Shown: positions 23,732 through 33,648 of the stretch, piece by piece | How the letters are laid out: each line of letters opens with the position of its first letter | How positions within the stretch are numbered: position 1 is the stretch's first letter | Origin: Streptomyces triticisoli | GTDB taxonomy: Bacteria; Actinomycetota; Actinomycetes; Streptomycetales; Streptomycetaceae | Reading direction: 5' to 3' | DNA length: 41,450 nt | Assembly: GCF_003270085.1 (NCBI RefSeq) | Contig: NZ_QFDQ01000030.1 | Span: 1-41,450, forward strand | Position numbers and translations under genes: made by a program | The notes under the pieces: generated by a model | The model's database searches: none | What the model was told of the DNA's origin: nothing | The model's input: only the letters and a program-made list of their open reading frames with translations

Positions 23732-24457
23732 TCACTCCGCCAGGGCCGTCTGCTGGAGGGTCGTGAGTTCGGTGCAGCCGGCGACGGCGAGGTCGAGGAG
23801 GGCGTTCAGTTCGTCGCGGGCGAAGGGCTCGGCCTCTGCCGTGCCCTGGACCTCGACGAAGCGGCCGTCGCCGGTGCAGACGACGTTCATGTCGGTGTCG
23901 GCGCGTACGTCTTCCTCGTAGCAGAGGTCCAGGAGGGGGACGCCGCCGACGATGCCGACCGATACCGCGCTGACCGTGCCCGTGAGCGGCTGGCGGCCGG
24001 GCCTGATCAGCTTCTTGGACTGGGCCCAGGTCACGGCGTCGGCCAGGGCGACGTACGCGCCGGTGATGGCCGCGGTGCGGGTGCCGCCGTCGGCCTGGAG
24101 GACGTCGCAGTCCAGGACGATGGTGTTCTCCCCGAGGGCCTTGTAGTCGACGACCGAGCGCAGGGAGCGGCCGATGAGGCGGGAGATCTCGTGGGTGCGG
24201 CCGCCGATCCTGCCCTTGACGGATTCGCGGTCGCCGCGGGTGTTGGTGGCGCGGGGGAGCATGGCGTACTCGGCGGTGACCCAGCCTTCGCCGCCGCCCT
24301 TGCGCCAGCGCGGGACGCCTTCGGTGACGGAGGCGGTGCAGAGGACCTTGGTGTCGCCGAAGGAGACGAGGACGGAGCCCTCGGCGTGTTTGCTCCAGCC
24401 GCGTTCGATGGTGACCGGGCGGAGTTGTTCGGGGGTGCGGCCGTCGATTCGAGACAT
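23732..24457 (-). CDS. rph: ribonuclease PH
   Basis: Phosphorolytic 3'-to-5' exoribonuclease for tRNA 3'-end trimming, 241 residues as usual. Motifs: [70 protein letters not shown], and [22 protein letters not shown]. The start at 24457 (MSRIDGR) aligns with the family N-terminus; the longer in-frame reading does not. It is co-transcribed with rdgB. Confidence 0.97.
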   Translation of the reverse strand: MSRIDGRTPEQLRPVTIERGWSKHAEGSVLVSFGDTKVLCTASVTEGVPRWRKGGGEGWVTAEYAMLPRATNTRGDRESVKGRIGGRTHEISRLIGRSLRSVVDYKALGENTIVLDCDVLQADGGTRTAAITGAYVALADAVTWAQSKKLIRPGRQPLTGTVSAVSVGIVGGVPLLDLCYEEDVRADTDMNVVCTGDGRFVEVQGTAEAEPFARDELNALLDLAVAGCTELTTLQQTALAE

Positions 24458-24537
24458 GGCGTCGAGCCTAGTCCCCCTGGGGAAGGGGCTTCTTCCGCGG
24501 TGGGAAGTGCCCCTTCCGGGCGACTGACGGTGGGGGC

Positions 24538-24771
24538 TCACATCATGTCTTCGATTTCCGCCGCGATGGGGTCGGCGTCGGTTCCGATGACGACCTGGAT
24601 GGCGGTGCCCATCTTGACGACGCCGTGGGCGCCGGCGGCCTTGAGGGCGGTCTCGTCGACCAGTGAGGGGTCGTTGACCTCGGTGCGGAGGCGGGTGATG
24701 CAGCCTTCGACTTCTTCGATGTTGTCGAGGCCGCCGAGCCCGGCGACGATTTTCTCAGCCTTGGTGGCCAT
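24538..24771 (-). CDS. nagF: PTS EIIB component, N-acetylglucosamine type
   Basis: A 77-residue stand-alone EIIB domain. The phosphorylated Cys lies in [12 protein letters not shown], followed by [12 protein letters not shown], both canonical for the glucose/GlcNAc family. It transfers phosphate from EIIA to the incoming sugar bound to the divergent EIIC. The symbol follows S. coelicolor usage (nagF). A DasR-type operator lies 37 bases upstream of the start. Confidence 0.92.
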   Translation of the reverse strand: MATKAEKIVAGLGGLDNIEEVEGCITRLRTEVNDPSLVDETALKAAGAHGVVKMGTAIQVVIGTDADPIAAEIEDMM

Positions 24772-24807
24772 GATCCTTCTCCCTGGTCGGTACCGAACCG
24801 TCTGTGG

Positions 24808-24823
24808 ACTGGTCTACACCACG
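24808..24823. promoter_or_regulatory. DasR-responsive element (dre) by nagF
   Basis: ACTGGTCTACACCACG closely matches the DasR operator core TGGTCTAGACCA with one changed position. It is placed upstream of the EIIB gene, as in characterised streptomycete nag loci. Confidence 0.82.
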
Positions 24824-24928
24824 CCGGAGGCGGGGGCCAAACACCGGGAACCGGGGGTGCTTCGCCGGGTCCGGGGGAAGGCGGGACCGTTGGCGGGTTC
24901 CTCGCGTCGGCTCCGTCGTGCTACAACA

Positions 24929-24955
24929 GGTCTACACCACTGAGTGGTGTAGACC
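24929..24955. promoter_or_regulatory. double dre palindrome by nagE
   Basis: GGTCTACACCACT, one base, then AGTGGTGTAGACC: a perfect 27-bp palindrome formed by two inverted dre-type elements. It lies 64 bases before the EIIC start. DasR represses such genes until glucosamine-6-phosphate binds. Confidence 0.85.
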
Positions 24956-25018
24956 ACAAAGCCGCCTTCTTCTTTCCTTCTTGTTCGTCCGGGCGGCGCC
25001 GCGCCACTGGAGGGACCT

Positions 25019-26284
<1,266 letters not shown>

Positions 26285-26303
26285 GCCCCGGCAGCACCCG
26301 CGA

Positions 26304-26337
26304 GACGGCCCCGGAGCGGAGAAGCTCCGGGGCCGTC
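26304..26337. terminator. bidirectional terminator between nagE and the MBL gene
   Basis: Perfect 14-bp arms (26304-26317, 26324-26337) with a GGAGAA loop, 20 bases after the EIIC stop and 14 bases from the convergent MBL stop. Confidence 0.88.
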
Positions 26338-26350
26338 GCGCGCGTCGGGC

Positions 26351-27103
26351 TCAGATCTCGTACGTCACGCCCGGTGCCGCCAGTTCCACCGGGCCGGTGT
26401 AGACCGCGCGGGCGTCGGCCAGGTTGACCTGGGGGTCGGTCCACGGGGGGATGTGGGTGAGAACCAGGCGGCGGGCGCGGGCGCGGGTGGCGGTCTCGCC
26501 TGCCTCGCGCCCGTTGAGGTGGAGGTCGGGGATGTCCTCCTTGCCGTCCGTGAAGGCGGCTTCGCACAGGAACAGGTCGGCGTCGCGGGCGAGTTCGTCC
26601 AGTGCGTCGCTGACCCCGGTGTCCCCGGAGTACGTCAGCACCCTGCCCCCGTGTTCGACGCGGATGCCGTACGCCTCCACGGGGTGGGCCACCAGGTCGG
26701 TGTGCACGATGAAGGGGCCGATCTCGAAGGTGCCGGGTTTCACCGTGTGGAAGTCGAACACCTCGCTCATGGAGGAGGCGGTGGGGGTGTCGGCGTAGGC
26801 GGTGGTGAGCCGGTGTTCGGTGCCTTCGGGCCCGTAGACCGGGATGGGGTCGCAGCGGCCTCCGTCGTACCGGTAGTAGCGCGCGACGAAGTAGCCGAGC
26901 ATGTCGATGCAGTGGTCGGCGTGCAGATGGCTCAGGAAGATGGCGTCGAGGTCGTAGAGACCGCAGTGGCGCTGCAGCTCGCCCAGGGCGCCGTTGCCCA
27001 TGTCGAGGAGCAGCCGGTAGCCGTCGGCCTCGACGAGGTAGCTCGAGCAGGCCGATTCCGCGGACGGGAACGACCCCGAGCAGCCGACGACGGTGAGCTT
27101 CAT
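26351..27103 (-). CDS. MBL-fold metallo-hydrolase (RNase Z-like subfamily)
   Basis: Cytosolic metal hydrolase of 250 residues. The metal ligands are visible in SHLHADHCID (HxHxDH), the later YSGDTGVSDAL, and the C-terminal THIPPWTD. The N-terminus MKLTVVGCSGSFPS is typical of the RNase Z/arylsulfatase-like branch. The true substrate is not known; a tRNA 3'-processing role is only one option and the flexible arm of RNase Z is not evident. The start at 27103 is supported by the family N-terminus. Confidence 0.9.
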   Translation of the reverse strand: MKLTVVGCSGSFPSAESACSSYLVEADGYRLLLDMGNGALGELQRHCGLYDLDAIFLSHLHADHCIDMLGYFVARYYRYDGGRCDPIPVYGPEGTEHRLTTAYADTPTASSMSEVFDFHTVKPGTFEIGPFIVHTDLVAHPVEAYGIRVEHGGRVLTYSGDTGVSDALDELARDADLFLCEAAFTDGKEDIPDLHLNGREAGETATRARARRLVLTHIPPWTDPQVNLADARAVYTGPVELAAPGVTYEI

Positions 27104-27318
27104 GGAGCAGAAACCTCCGCTGGCGGGGAACAGCGAACAGAAAGTGACGGGGGTCGTGCGGTCCGTCGAGGGTAAGGCGCAAAACGTTCAGTCGCTCCTC
27201 CGGCAAGGGCTGTTGTGGGCGAACTCACCTGCGGTGTCACCGGTTCGGCTGGATGTGGGGCACATGGGGTCCGGATGAGGGCGCGCACAGAGAGTCGCGC
27301 GCCGGTAACGTCGTCCTT

Positions 27319-27801
27319 ATGGACACGTCCTGGTGGCCGGCGCTCGCGGCGGTGGTGCTGCTCGCGCTCGTCGCCACGGTCGTCGACGGCTGGGGGCGGA
27401 GCGGGCGGCCCGCGCGTCGGCGGATGCGGCTGCCCGGACGCCCGGGCGGCCGCAACGGCGGGCCCGGCCGGAACGGCCGGACCGTCGTGGCGCGTCCGCA
27501 GCCGGCGGAGATCTGGTGGGTCGGCGTGCCCTGCGACGAGGGGCCGGGGTCGAGGGACCGGCCCTGTCTGGTGCTGTCGGTGCACGGCAAGCACGTCAGG
27601 GTCGCGGAGATCACCAGCAAGTACCGCGACGAGCGGACCGGGGTGATTCCCCTGCCGCCGGGCTCGGTGGGGGACGCGCAGGGGCGGGCCGGCTTCCTGG
27701 AGACCGGCGAGGTCCGGGAGGTGCCGGTGTGGGACTTCCGGCGCCGGGTGGGGGTCGTCGACCCGGTGCTGTGGGACCAGGTGCGGTATCTGGCCGGCTG
27801 A
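27319..27801 (+). CDS. membrane-anchored PemK/MazF-like protein, no antitoxin adjacent
   Basis: A 160-residue protein. An N-terminal membrane helix (WWPALAAVVLLALVATVV) and an Arg/Gly-rich linker of about 35 residues lead into a PemK/MazF-fold domain: PAEIWWVGVPCDEGPGSRDRPCLVLS, VAEITSKYRDERTGVIPLPPG, and RRRVGVVDPVLWDQVRYL. This domain is found in ribosome-independent mRNA interferases. Unlike MazF toxins it is anchored to the membrane, and no antitoxin gene lies upstream or downstream. It may not be a toxin at all; a membrane-associated RNase or a non-catalytic relative is possible. The ATG has only a weak ribosome site. Confidence 0.82.
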   Translation: MDTSWWPALAAVVLLALVATVVDGWGRSGRPARRRMRLPGRPGGRNGGPGRNGRTVVARPQPAEIWWVGVPCDEGPGSRDRPCLVLSVHGKHVRVAEITSKYRDERTGVIPLPPGSVGDAQGRAGFLETGEVREVPVWDFRRRVGVVDPVLWDQVRYLAG

Positions 27802-27825
27802 GCGGAGGTCCGCGCCGGGTGCGGT

Positions 27826-28332
27826 TCACGCCCTCGCCACCTTCACCGTGACCGTCCACTCCTGGATGCCCTTGCACCCGGGCCGGCCGGGGCCGGCCGC
27901 GCACAGGGGGCGGGTGGAGGTGAGCCGGGCCGTTCCGGGCGCGACCGCGTCGAAGGCGGCGACGGCGTCGCCCGGCAGGATCACGATGCCGGCGTTGGTG
28001 GCCCGCAGGGCGGTACCGGTGGACTTCACCGGTGTCCAGGGGCGGTCCTCGGTGCCGTCGAGGGTGAGCCGCACCTGGCCGCCGGCCCCCAGGCAGAGGG
28101 TCCGCCCGGAGTCGGCGGCGGTGAGTTCGGCGTGATCCGTGCGGCCCGTGCAGTCGGTGCGGTCCGTGCGGCCGGGCGCGGGTTTCGAGGCAGAGGCCGA
28201 GTCGGAGGCCGGCGGGGAGCCGGCACCGTCCCTCCCGGGGCCCGCACCGTCGTGCCCCGCGCCGCAGCCTGCCAGGAGCACCGTCACCGCCGCGGCGGTG
28301 ACGGTGGTGCGGTGGAGCGTCGTACGGCGCAT
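27826..28332 (-). CDS. secreted lipoprotein, possibly chagasin-like
   Basis: A 168-residue lipoprotein: lipobox LLAGC ends a signal peptide at about residue 23, then a low-complexity Ser/Pro/Asp linker. A globular part of about 100 residues follows (VRLTLDGTEDRPWTPV, FDAVAPGTARLTSTRPL, EWTVTVKV). The arrangement of these strands faintly recalls chagasin-type peptidase inhibitors (I42), but the signature motifs are not clear. It contains several Cys that could form disulfides. Function unassigned. Confidence 0.8.
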   Translation of the reverse strand: MRRTTLHRTTVTAAAVTVLLAGCGAGHDGAGPGRDGAGSPPASDSASASKPAPGRTDRTDCTGRTDHAELTAADSGRTLCLGAGGQVRLTLDGTEDRPWTPVKSTGTALRATNAGIVILPGDAVAAFDAVAPGTARLTSTRPLCAAGPGRPGCKGIQEWTVTVKVARA

Positions 28333-28444
28333 GGGGACGGTCGCCTTTCAGGCCCGAGGTGCCGTTCCCTGCCCTTCTTGCCCCTGTCTGCCCCCGCTTA
28401 ACTTCGGCGCGGTCACGAAATCGAATCGGCCGGAGTCCGCAGGG

Positions 28445-29785
<1,341 letters not shown>

Positions 29786-29811
29786 TCACGGCCGCACGGC
29801 GGCAGGGGACG

Positions 29812-29907
29812 TCAACAGATGGCGCTGTTCAGCCTGCACAGGTCGACGTGCAGCCGCGCCACGAGCAGCGTGCCCGGCGTCTGATCGCTCACGTCGTTGC
29901 AAACCAT
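29812..29907 (-). CDS. putative cysteine-operon leader peptide
   Basis: A 31-residue ORF ending LLVARLHVDLCRLNSAIC. This resembles the short peptides with an RxHxDLxR core and SAIC end annotated in streptomycetes as putative leader peptides upstream of sulfur-metabolism genes. It has three Cys codons, including the last residue. A TACGAT hexamer six bases before the ATG suggests a leaderless start. The 120 bases between its stop and cysO contain a CTCCCCC/GGGGGAG stem and further G- and C-runs that could form alternative structures, as expected for attenuation. A shorter start at an internal GTG is possible. Confidence 0.72.
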   Translation of the reverse strand: MVCNDVSDQTPGTLLVARLHVDLCRLNSAIC

Positions 29908-29980
29908 GGGGTCATCGTATCGATTCCCGGTCCGGGACCTGGAATGCGATCTCGCCCCTCGGACGATACTCATCCACGCT

Positions 29981-30093
29981 GCGAGATGTGCGAGATGTGC
30001 GCGCCGTTGCGGGCCGTTGCGGGCCGGTTCACGCCGGGCAGTGAGCCCGTCAGTACGCCCGTCAGTACGCCCGTCAGTACGCCCGTCAGTAGG
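29981..30093. repeat. cluster of three short tandem duplications
   Basis: Units GCGAGATGT (x2, 29981-29998), GCCGTTGCGG (x2, 30003-30022) and CCCGTCAGTACG (x4, 30046-30093) in a row. The last run overlaps the mec stop codon. Because its period is 12, it places further in-frame TGA codons beyond it on the minus strand. Confidence 0.88.
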
Positions 30094-30508
30094 CCTCCAC
30101 CACCTTGACCTCCTCCTCGGTGATCTCACCTTCCACGATGCGGAACGAGCGGAACTGGAACTCGCCGAGACCGTCGATGTCGGCCGTGGACACCAGGACG
30201 TAGTGGGCGCCCGGCTCGTTGGCGTAGGCGACGTCGGTGCGGGAGGGGTAGGCCTCGGTCGCGGTGTGGGAGTGGTAGATGATGACCGGCTCCTCGTCGC
30301 GGTCGTCCATCTCCCGGTACAGCTTGAGCAGGTCCTGGGAGCCGAATTCGTAGAAGGTGGGCGAGCGGGCCGCGTTGACCATGGGGATGAACCGCTCGGG
30401 CCGGTCGGAGCCCACGGGGCCGGCGACGACGCCGCACGCCTCGTCCGGGTGGTCCTTGCGGGCGTGGGCGACGATCTGGTCGTGGAGGGCCTGGGTGATG
30501 GTCAGCAT
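30086..30508 (-). CDS. mec: JAMM/MPN peptidase Mec (CysO-cysteine hydrolase)
   Basis: Zinc peptidase of 140 residues that releases cysteine from the CysO-cysteine adduct. The JAMM signature is complete: Glu in PDEACGVVAG near residue 23 and YHSHTATEAYPSRTD (HxH, S and D). The start at 30508 (MLTITQALHDQI) aligns with the family; the longer reading is not supported. It stands first in the mec-leader-cysO-cysM cluster but is separated from cysO by nearly 400 bases containing the leader peptide, so it may have its own transcript. Confidence 0.93.
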   Translation of the reverse strand: MLTITQALHDQIVAHARKDHPDEACGVVAGPVGSDRPERFIPMVNAARSPTFYEFGSQDLLKLYREMDDRDEEPVIIYHSHTATEAYPSRTDVAYANEPGAHYVLVSTADIDGLGEFQFRSFRIVEGEITEEEVKVVEAY

Positions 30509-30530
30509 GTCGGCCAGCATAGACAGACGA

Positions 30531-30561
30531 CCGCCCCGTACCGAGGGGTGGTACGGGGCGG
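30531..30561 (-). terminator. second terminator after the amino-acid permease
   Basis: Arms CCGCCCCGTACC and GGTACGGGGCGG (30531-30542, 30550-30561) with a 7-base loop, located between the permease stop and the mec start. Confidence 0.7.
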
Positions 30562-30581
30562 TCCACATGGTGGACGTCCTG

Positions 30582-30624
30582 GGCGGGGGCGGGAACGGGC
30601 GCCAGGAGTGTTCCCGCCCCCGCC
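30582..30624 (-). terminator. first terminator after the amino-acid permease
   Basis: Perfect 15-bp arms (30582-30596, 30610-30624) with a 13-base loop, starting 30 bases beyond the permease stop. Together with the hairpin at 30531-30561 it makes a tandem terminator that isolates mec. Confidence 0.85.
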
Positions 30625-30653
30625 GGACGTCCGGTCCGGGGAGCGCCGCCGGG

Positions 30654-32081
30654 TCAGCCGGCCTTTCCGGCCTTTTCGAGCTGCGGCTCGCGGCGCTCGG
30701 TGACCTGCGGGTTGCGGGCCTTGAGGACCGCCCAGCCGACGCTGAGGGCGACGACCCAGCCCGCCATCACGTACAGGCAGACGCGGGCCTCGGGGTCGTA
30801 GGCGATCATGCAGGTGACGAGGAGCAGGAACGCGATGGCGATGTAGGAGCAGACCGAGCCGCCCGGCGCCGGGAAGGAGGAGGCGCGCAGCCGGCCCGCC
30901 TCGACGCCACGCCGGTACAGGATGTGGCTGATCAGGATCATCAGCCAGGTCCAGATGCCGGCCGCGGTGGCGACGGAGGTGACGTAGCCGAAGGCCTTCT
31001 CCGGGACGATGTAGTTCAGCACCACGCCGATGCCCATGAAGGCGACGGAGATGCCGATGCCGAGCGCCGGGGTCCTGGAGGCCGACAGCCGGCGGAAGAC
31101 CCGGGGGGCCTCGCCGTTGTCCGCGAGAGTGCGCAGCATGCGGCCGGTGGAGTACATGCCGGAGTTGCAGGAGGACAGGGCCGCGGTGAGCACCACGAAG
31201 TTGACGATGCCCGCGCCGGCCGGGATGCCGATGACCGCGAACGCCTTCACGAAGGGGCTGACGCCCGGGCCGAACTCGGTCCACTTCACCACGCACAGGA
31301 TGACGGTGAGGGCGCCGACGTAGAACAGGGCGATGCGCCAGGGCAGGGTGTTGATGGCCTTGGGGAGGGTCTTCTCCGGGTTCTTCGACTCGCCGGCGGT
31401 GACGCCGACCAGTTCGACGGCGAGGTAGGCGAACATCACGCCCTGCAGGGTCATCAGGGAGGAGCCGATGCCCTTGGGGAAGAAGCCGTCGAACTGCCAG
31501 AGGTTGGAGACGGCGGCGGTGTCACCGGCGGCGCTGAAGCCGAAGGTGAGCACGCCGAGGCCGATGACGATCATGCCGATGATGGCGGTGACCTTGACCA
31601 TCGAGAACCAGAACTCGATCTCGCCGAACAGCTTGACGGAGATCAGGTTGGCCCCGAAGAGCATGATCAGGAAGACCAGGGCGGTGACCCATTGCGGTAT
31701 GGCCGGGAACCAGTAGTGGATGTAGATCGCGGCGGCCGTCAGCTCGGCCATGGCGATCACCACCCACATCAGCCAGTACGTCCAGGCGGTGAAGTAGCCG
31801 AAGAACGGGCCGAGGAACTCCCGGGAGTACTCCGCGAAGGATCCTGAGACCGGGCGGTAGAGCAGGAGCTCGCCGAGCGCCCGCATGATGAAGAAGATGA
31901 TCACGCCGGCGAGGCCGTACATGACGATGAGGCTGGGTCCGGCCTTGGCGATGTTCGCCCCGGCTCCCAGGAAGAGGCCGACGCCGATGGCGCCGCCGAT
32001 GGCGATCATCTGGATCTGGCGGGTGCCGAGTCCACGCTCGTACCCCTCTTCAGGGGCTTCGGTGACCTGCGGTGAGGTCAT
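30654..32081 (-). CDS. amino-acid permease (AAT/APC family)
   Basis: Amino-acid/proton symporter of 475 residues with twelve predicted helices. The APC start is clear: RQIQMIAIGGAIGVGLFLGAGANIAKAGPS. Other motifs are ALGELLLYRPVSGSFAEYSREFLGPFFGYFTAWTYW and the conserved LQGVMFAYLAVELVGVTAGESKNP. This is the AnsP/GabP/LysP-type branch; the substrate cannot be told. MTSPQV at 32081 was preferred because AAAGG lies about 10 bases upstream; MEKGAQPM at 32102 is the alternative. Confidence 0.93.
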   Translation of the reverse strand: MTSPQVTEAPEEGYERGLGTRQIQMIAIGGAIGVGLFLGAGANIAKAGPSLIVMYGLAGVIIFFIMRALGELLLYRPVSGSFAEYSREFLGPFFGYFTAWTYWLMWVVIAMAELTAAAIYIHYWFPAIPQWVTALVFLIMLFGANLISVKLFGEIEFWFSMVKVTAIIGMIVIGLGVLTFGFSAAGDTAAVSNLWQFDGFFPKGIGSSLMTLQGVMFAYLAVELVGVTAGESKNPEKTLPKAINTLPWRIALFYVGALTVILCVVKWTEFGPGVSPFVKAFAVIGIPAGAGIVNFVVLTAALSSCNSGMYSTGRMLRTLADNGEAPRVFRRLSASRTPALGIGISVAFMGIGVVLNYIVPEKAFGYVTSVATAAGIWTWLMILISHILYRRGVEAGRLRASSFPAPGGSVCSYIAIAFLLLVTCMIAYDPEARVCLYVMAGWVVALSVGWAVLKARNPQVTERREPQLEKAGKAG

Positions 32082-32526
32082 GGGCTGTGCGCCTTTCTCC
32101 ATGTCGGCCCGGGCCGTGTGGGCCGCGGGTCGGGTCTCGAATCCCCCCCAGGATTGATGGAGTTGTGCCTGGCCGGCGGTTGCCGACTCGATGGCGCGCC
32201 TGGTCGAACGCGGGTGGTGTTCGCCGGGCGGTCGTGAAGATGTACCACGGTCGCAACGCTGATCGCCGGAGAGCTGAGTGATGCATCCCACAGGAAGAAG
32301 CGGACAAACCGCACGCGGAGGAGCCATAACCGGCCATCGCGGTAACCGGATCGTTATCCGGATTTGAGCGTCCGCTGAGCGAACACCAAATCCGCACAAA
32401 CCGGGAGATGCCCGGAAGGGATCCGGGAGGCGCCCGGAACGGGCCTGGGAAATGTCCGGGAGAGCGCGCGGGAGATGTTCCGGGGCTCCAGGGGAGTCCG
32501 GAGGGTTCCGGGAGGTTCCGGAGGGA
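32082..32526. other. 445-bp intergenic region upstream of the permease
   Basis: No gene seen. It should hold the permease promoter. CCGGAT-CGTT-ATCCGG (32346-32361) is a small inverted repeat, and related TAACCGG words lie beside it. From about 32400 to 32520 the DNA is a purine-rich run of degenerate CCGGGAG/CCGGAGG words downstream of the DUF2017 stop. Confidence 0.6.
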
Positions 32527-33132
32527 TTACGGCATAAGGGTGGAGACGAGGCTCTCCTGGAGTGCGCCCAGCCACAGGTAGGCCATCACCATCGGCTTGC
32601 GCGGGTCCTCGTCCGGCAGGTCGTAGAAGTCGTCGGTGTCGTCCTCGTCGGCGATCTCCAGCCGGGAGCCGATCGCCAGGCGCAGGTCGTTGAGCGCGCC
32701 CAGCCACCGCCTGGAGTCCTCCACGGACAGCTCCAGCACCGCCCCGCCCTCGCCGGCGGGCGCGAGCGCGTTGAGCGAGTGGATCACCGCGAGGGCGTTC
32801 TCCCGCTTGCCGGCGCGCAGGTCGTTCTCGGTGTAGCGACGGAACTCGGCCGAGTGCGCGCGCTGCTCGGCGGCGTCCTGCGGGGTGCCGGGGGACTCCT
32901 CGGGGTCGCAGTAGGCGTTCGGGAAGAGCCGTTTGAGGACCGGGTCGGAGGGCGGCTCGCTCGGGCCCTCGGCGAACAGTCCGGCGAGCGGGTCGCCGGG
33001 GGCGTCCGCGGCGGGGCCTGGGCCGATGAGCTCCAGGAGCTGCACGGCCAGCGAACGGATGATGGAGATCTCGACGTCGTCGAGGGCGATGGCCGCGCCA
33101 CCGCCGGGGAGCGGTTCGAAGTGTCCTGCCAT
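32527..33132 (-). CDS. DUF2017 family protein
   Basis: A 201-residue soluble, acidic protein of the actinobacterial DUF2017 family, of unknown function. It begins MAGHFEPLPGGGAAIALDDVEISIIRSLAVQLLELIG and contains LFPNAYCDPEES and a C-terminal PDEDPRKPMVMAYLWLGALQESLV, recognisable family stretches. It follows clpS by 12 bases on the same strand, a very conserved actinobacterial pairing that suggests a link with N-degron proteolysis; no experiment is implied. Confidence 0.9.
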   Translation of the reverse strand: MAGHFEPLPGGGAAIALDDVEISIIRSLAVQLLELIGPGPAADAPGDPLAGLFAEGPSEPPSDPVLKRLFPNAYCDPEESPGTPQDAAEQRAHSAEFRRYTENDLRAGKRENALAVIHSLNALAPAGEGGAVLELSVEDSRRWLGALNDLRLAIGSRLEIADEDDTDDFYDLPDEDPRKPMVMAYLWLGALQESLVSTLMP

Positions 33133-33144
33133 GGAGGGGGTTCG

Positions 33145-33462
33145 CTACTTCCGATCCTGCTGGAGGGTGGCCCACAGACCGTAGCCGTGCATGGCCTGCA
33201 CGTCCCGTTCCATCTCCTCGCGGCTTCCGCTGGAGACGACCGCCCGGCCCTTGTGGTGGACGTCGAGCATGAGCTTGGTGGCCTTGTCCTTGGAGTAGCC
33301 GAAGTACGTCTGGAAGACGTACGTGACGTAGCTCATGAGATTGACGGGGTCGTTGTGGACGATCGTCACCCAGGGGACGTCGGGCTCGGGTACGGCGAAG
33401 ACCTCCTCCGCCGACTCTGTCTTCTCGATCTCGATGGGTGCGGCTGCCGTCACACGGCCCAT
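33145..33462 (-). CDS. clpS: ClpS adaptor for ClpA/C-ClpP protease
   Basis: N-degron adaptor of 105 residues. The ClpS core is visible: [47 protein letters not shown], including the HNDP and VHxxGxA motifs that bind the substrate N-terminus and dock ClpC. The N-terminal tail is unstructured and contains a Glu-rich stretch. The start at 33462 is chosen over the earlier in-frame ATG at 33489; GTG 33453 is also possible. Operon with DUF2017. Confidence 0.95.
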   Translation of the reverse strand: MGRVTAAAPIEIEKTESAEEVFAVPEPDVPWVTIVHNDPVNLMSYVTYVFQTYFGYSKDKATKLMLDVHHKGRAVVSSGSREEMERDVQAMHGYGLWATLQQDRK

Positions 33463-33528
33463 GCTGCCATCCCGAGGGGGTACCCGCACAAACGGGCACC
33501 GCCGTGATCCACCCCACGGGCCCTCAAA

Positions 33529-33543
33529 TCGTCAGAATGACGA
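33529..33543. promoter_or_regulatory. palindrome between divergent clpS and pncB
   Basis: TCGTCA-GAA-TGACGA, six-bp arms with a 3-base centre, in an AT-richer patch (33525-33565) between the two divergent genes. It is a good candidate operator for an NAD-responsive regulator, but no specific family can be named. Confidence 0.45.
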
Positions 33544-33648
33544 AATGAGAGTACGATTCTTCGTCGTGCTGTATCCCCCGGGGGACGTCCCCGGACACCC
33601 GGCCGCCGCCGGGACCACCCCGAAAGACACGTGCAGGAGAGAGCTCTG

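Noticed and set aside
32320..32365. GlnR-type box before the amino-acid permease
   Set aside because: Only one AC-N9-AC half can be found; a GlnR site needs more.
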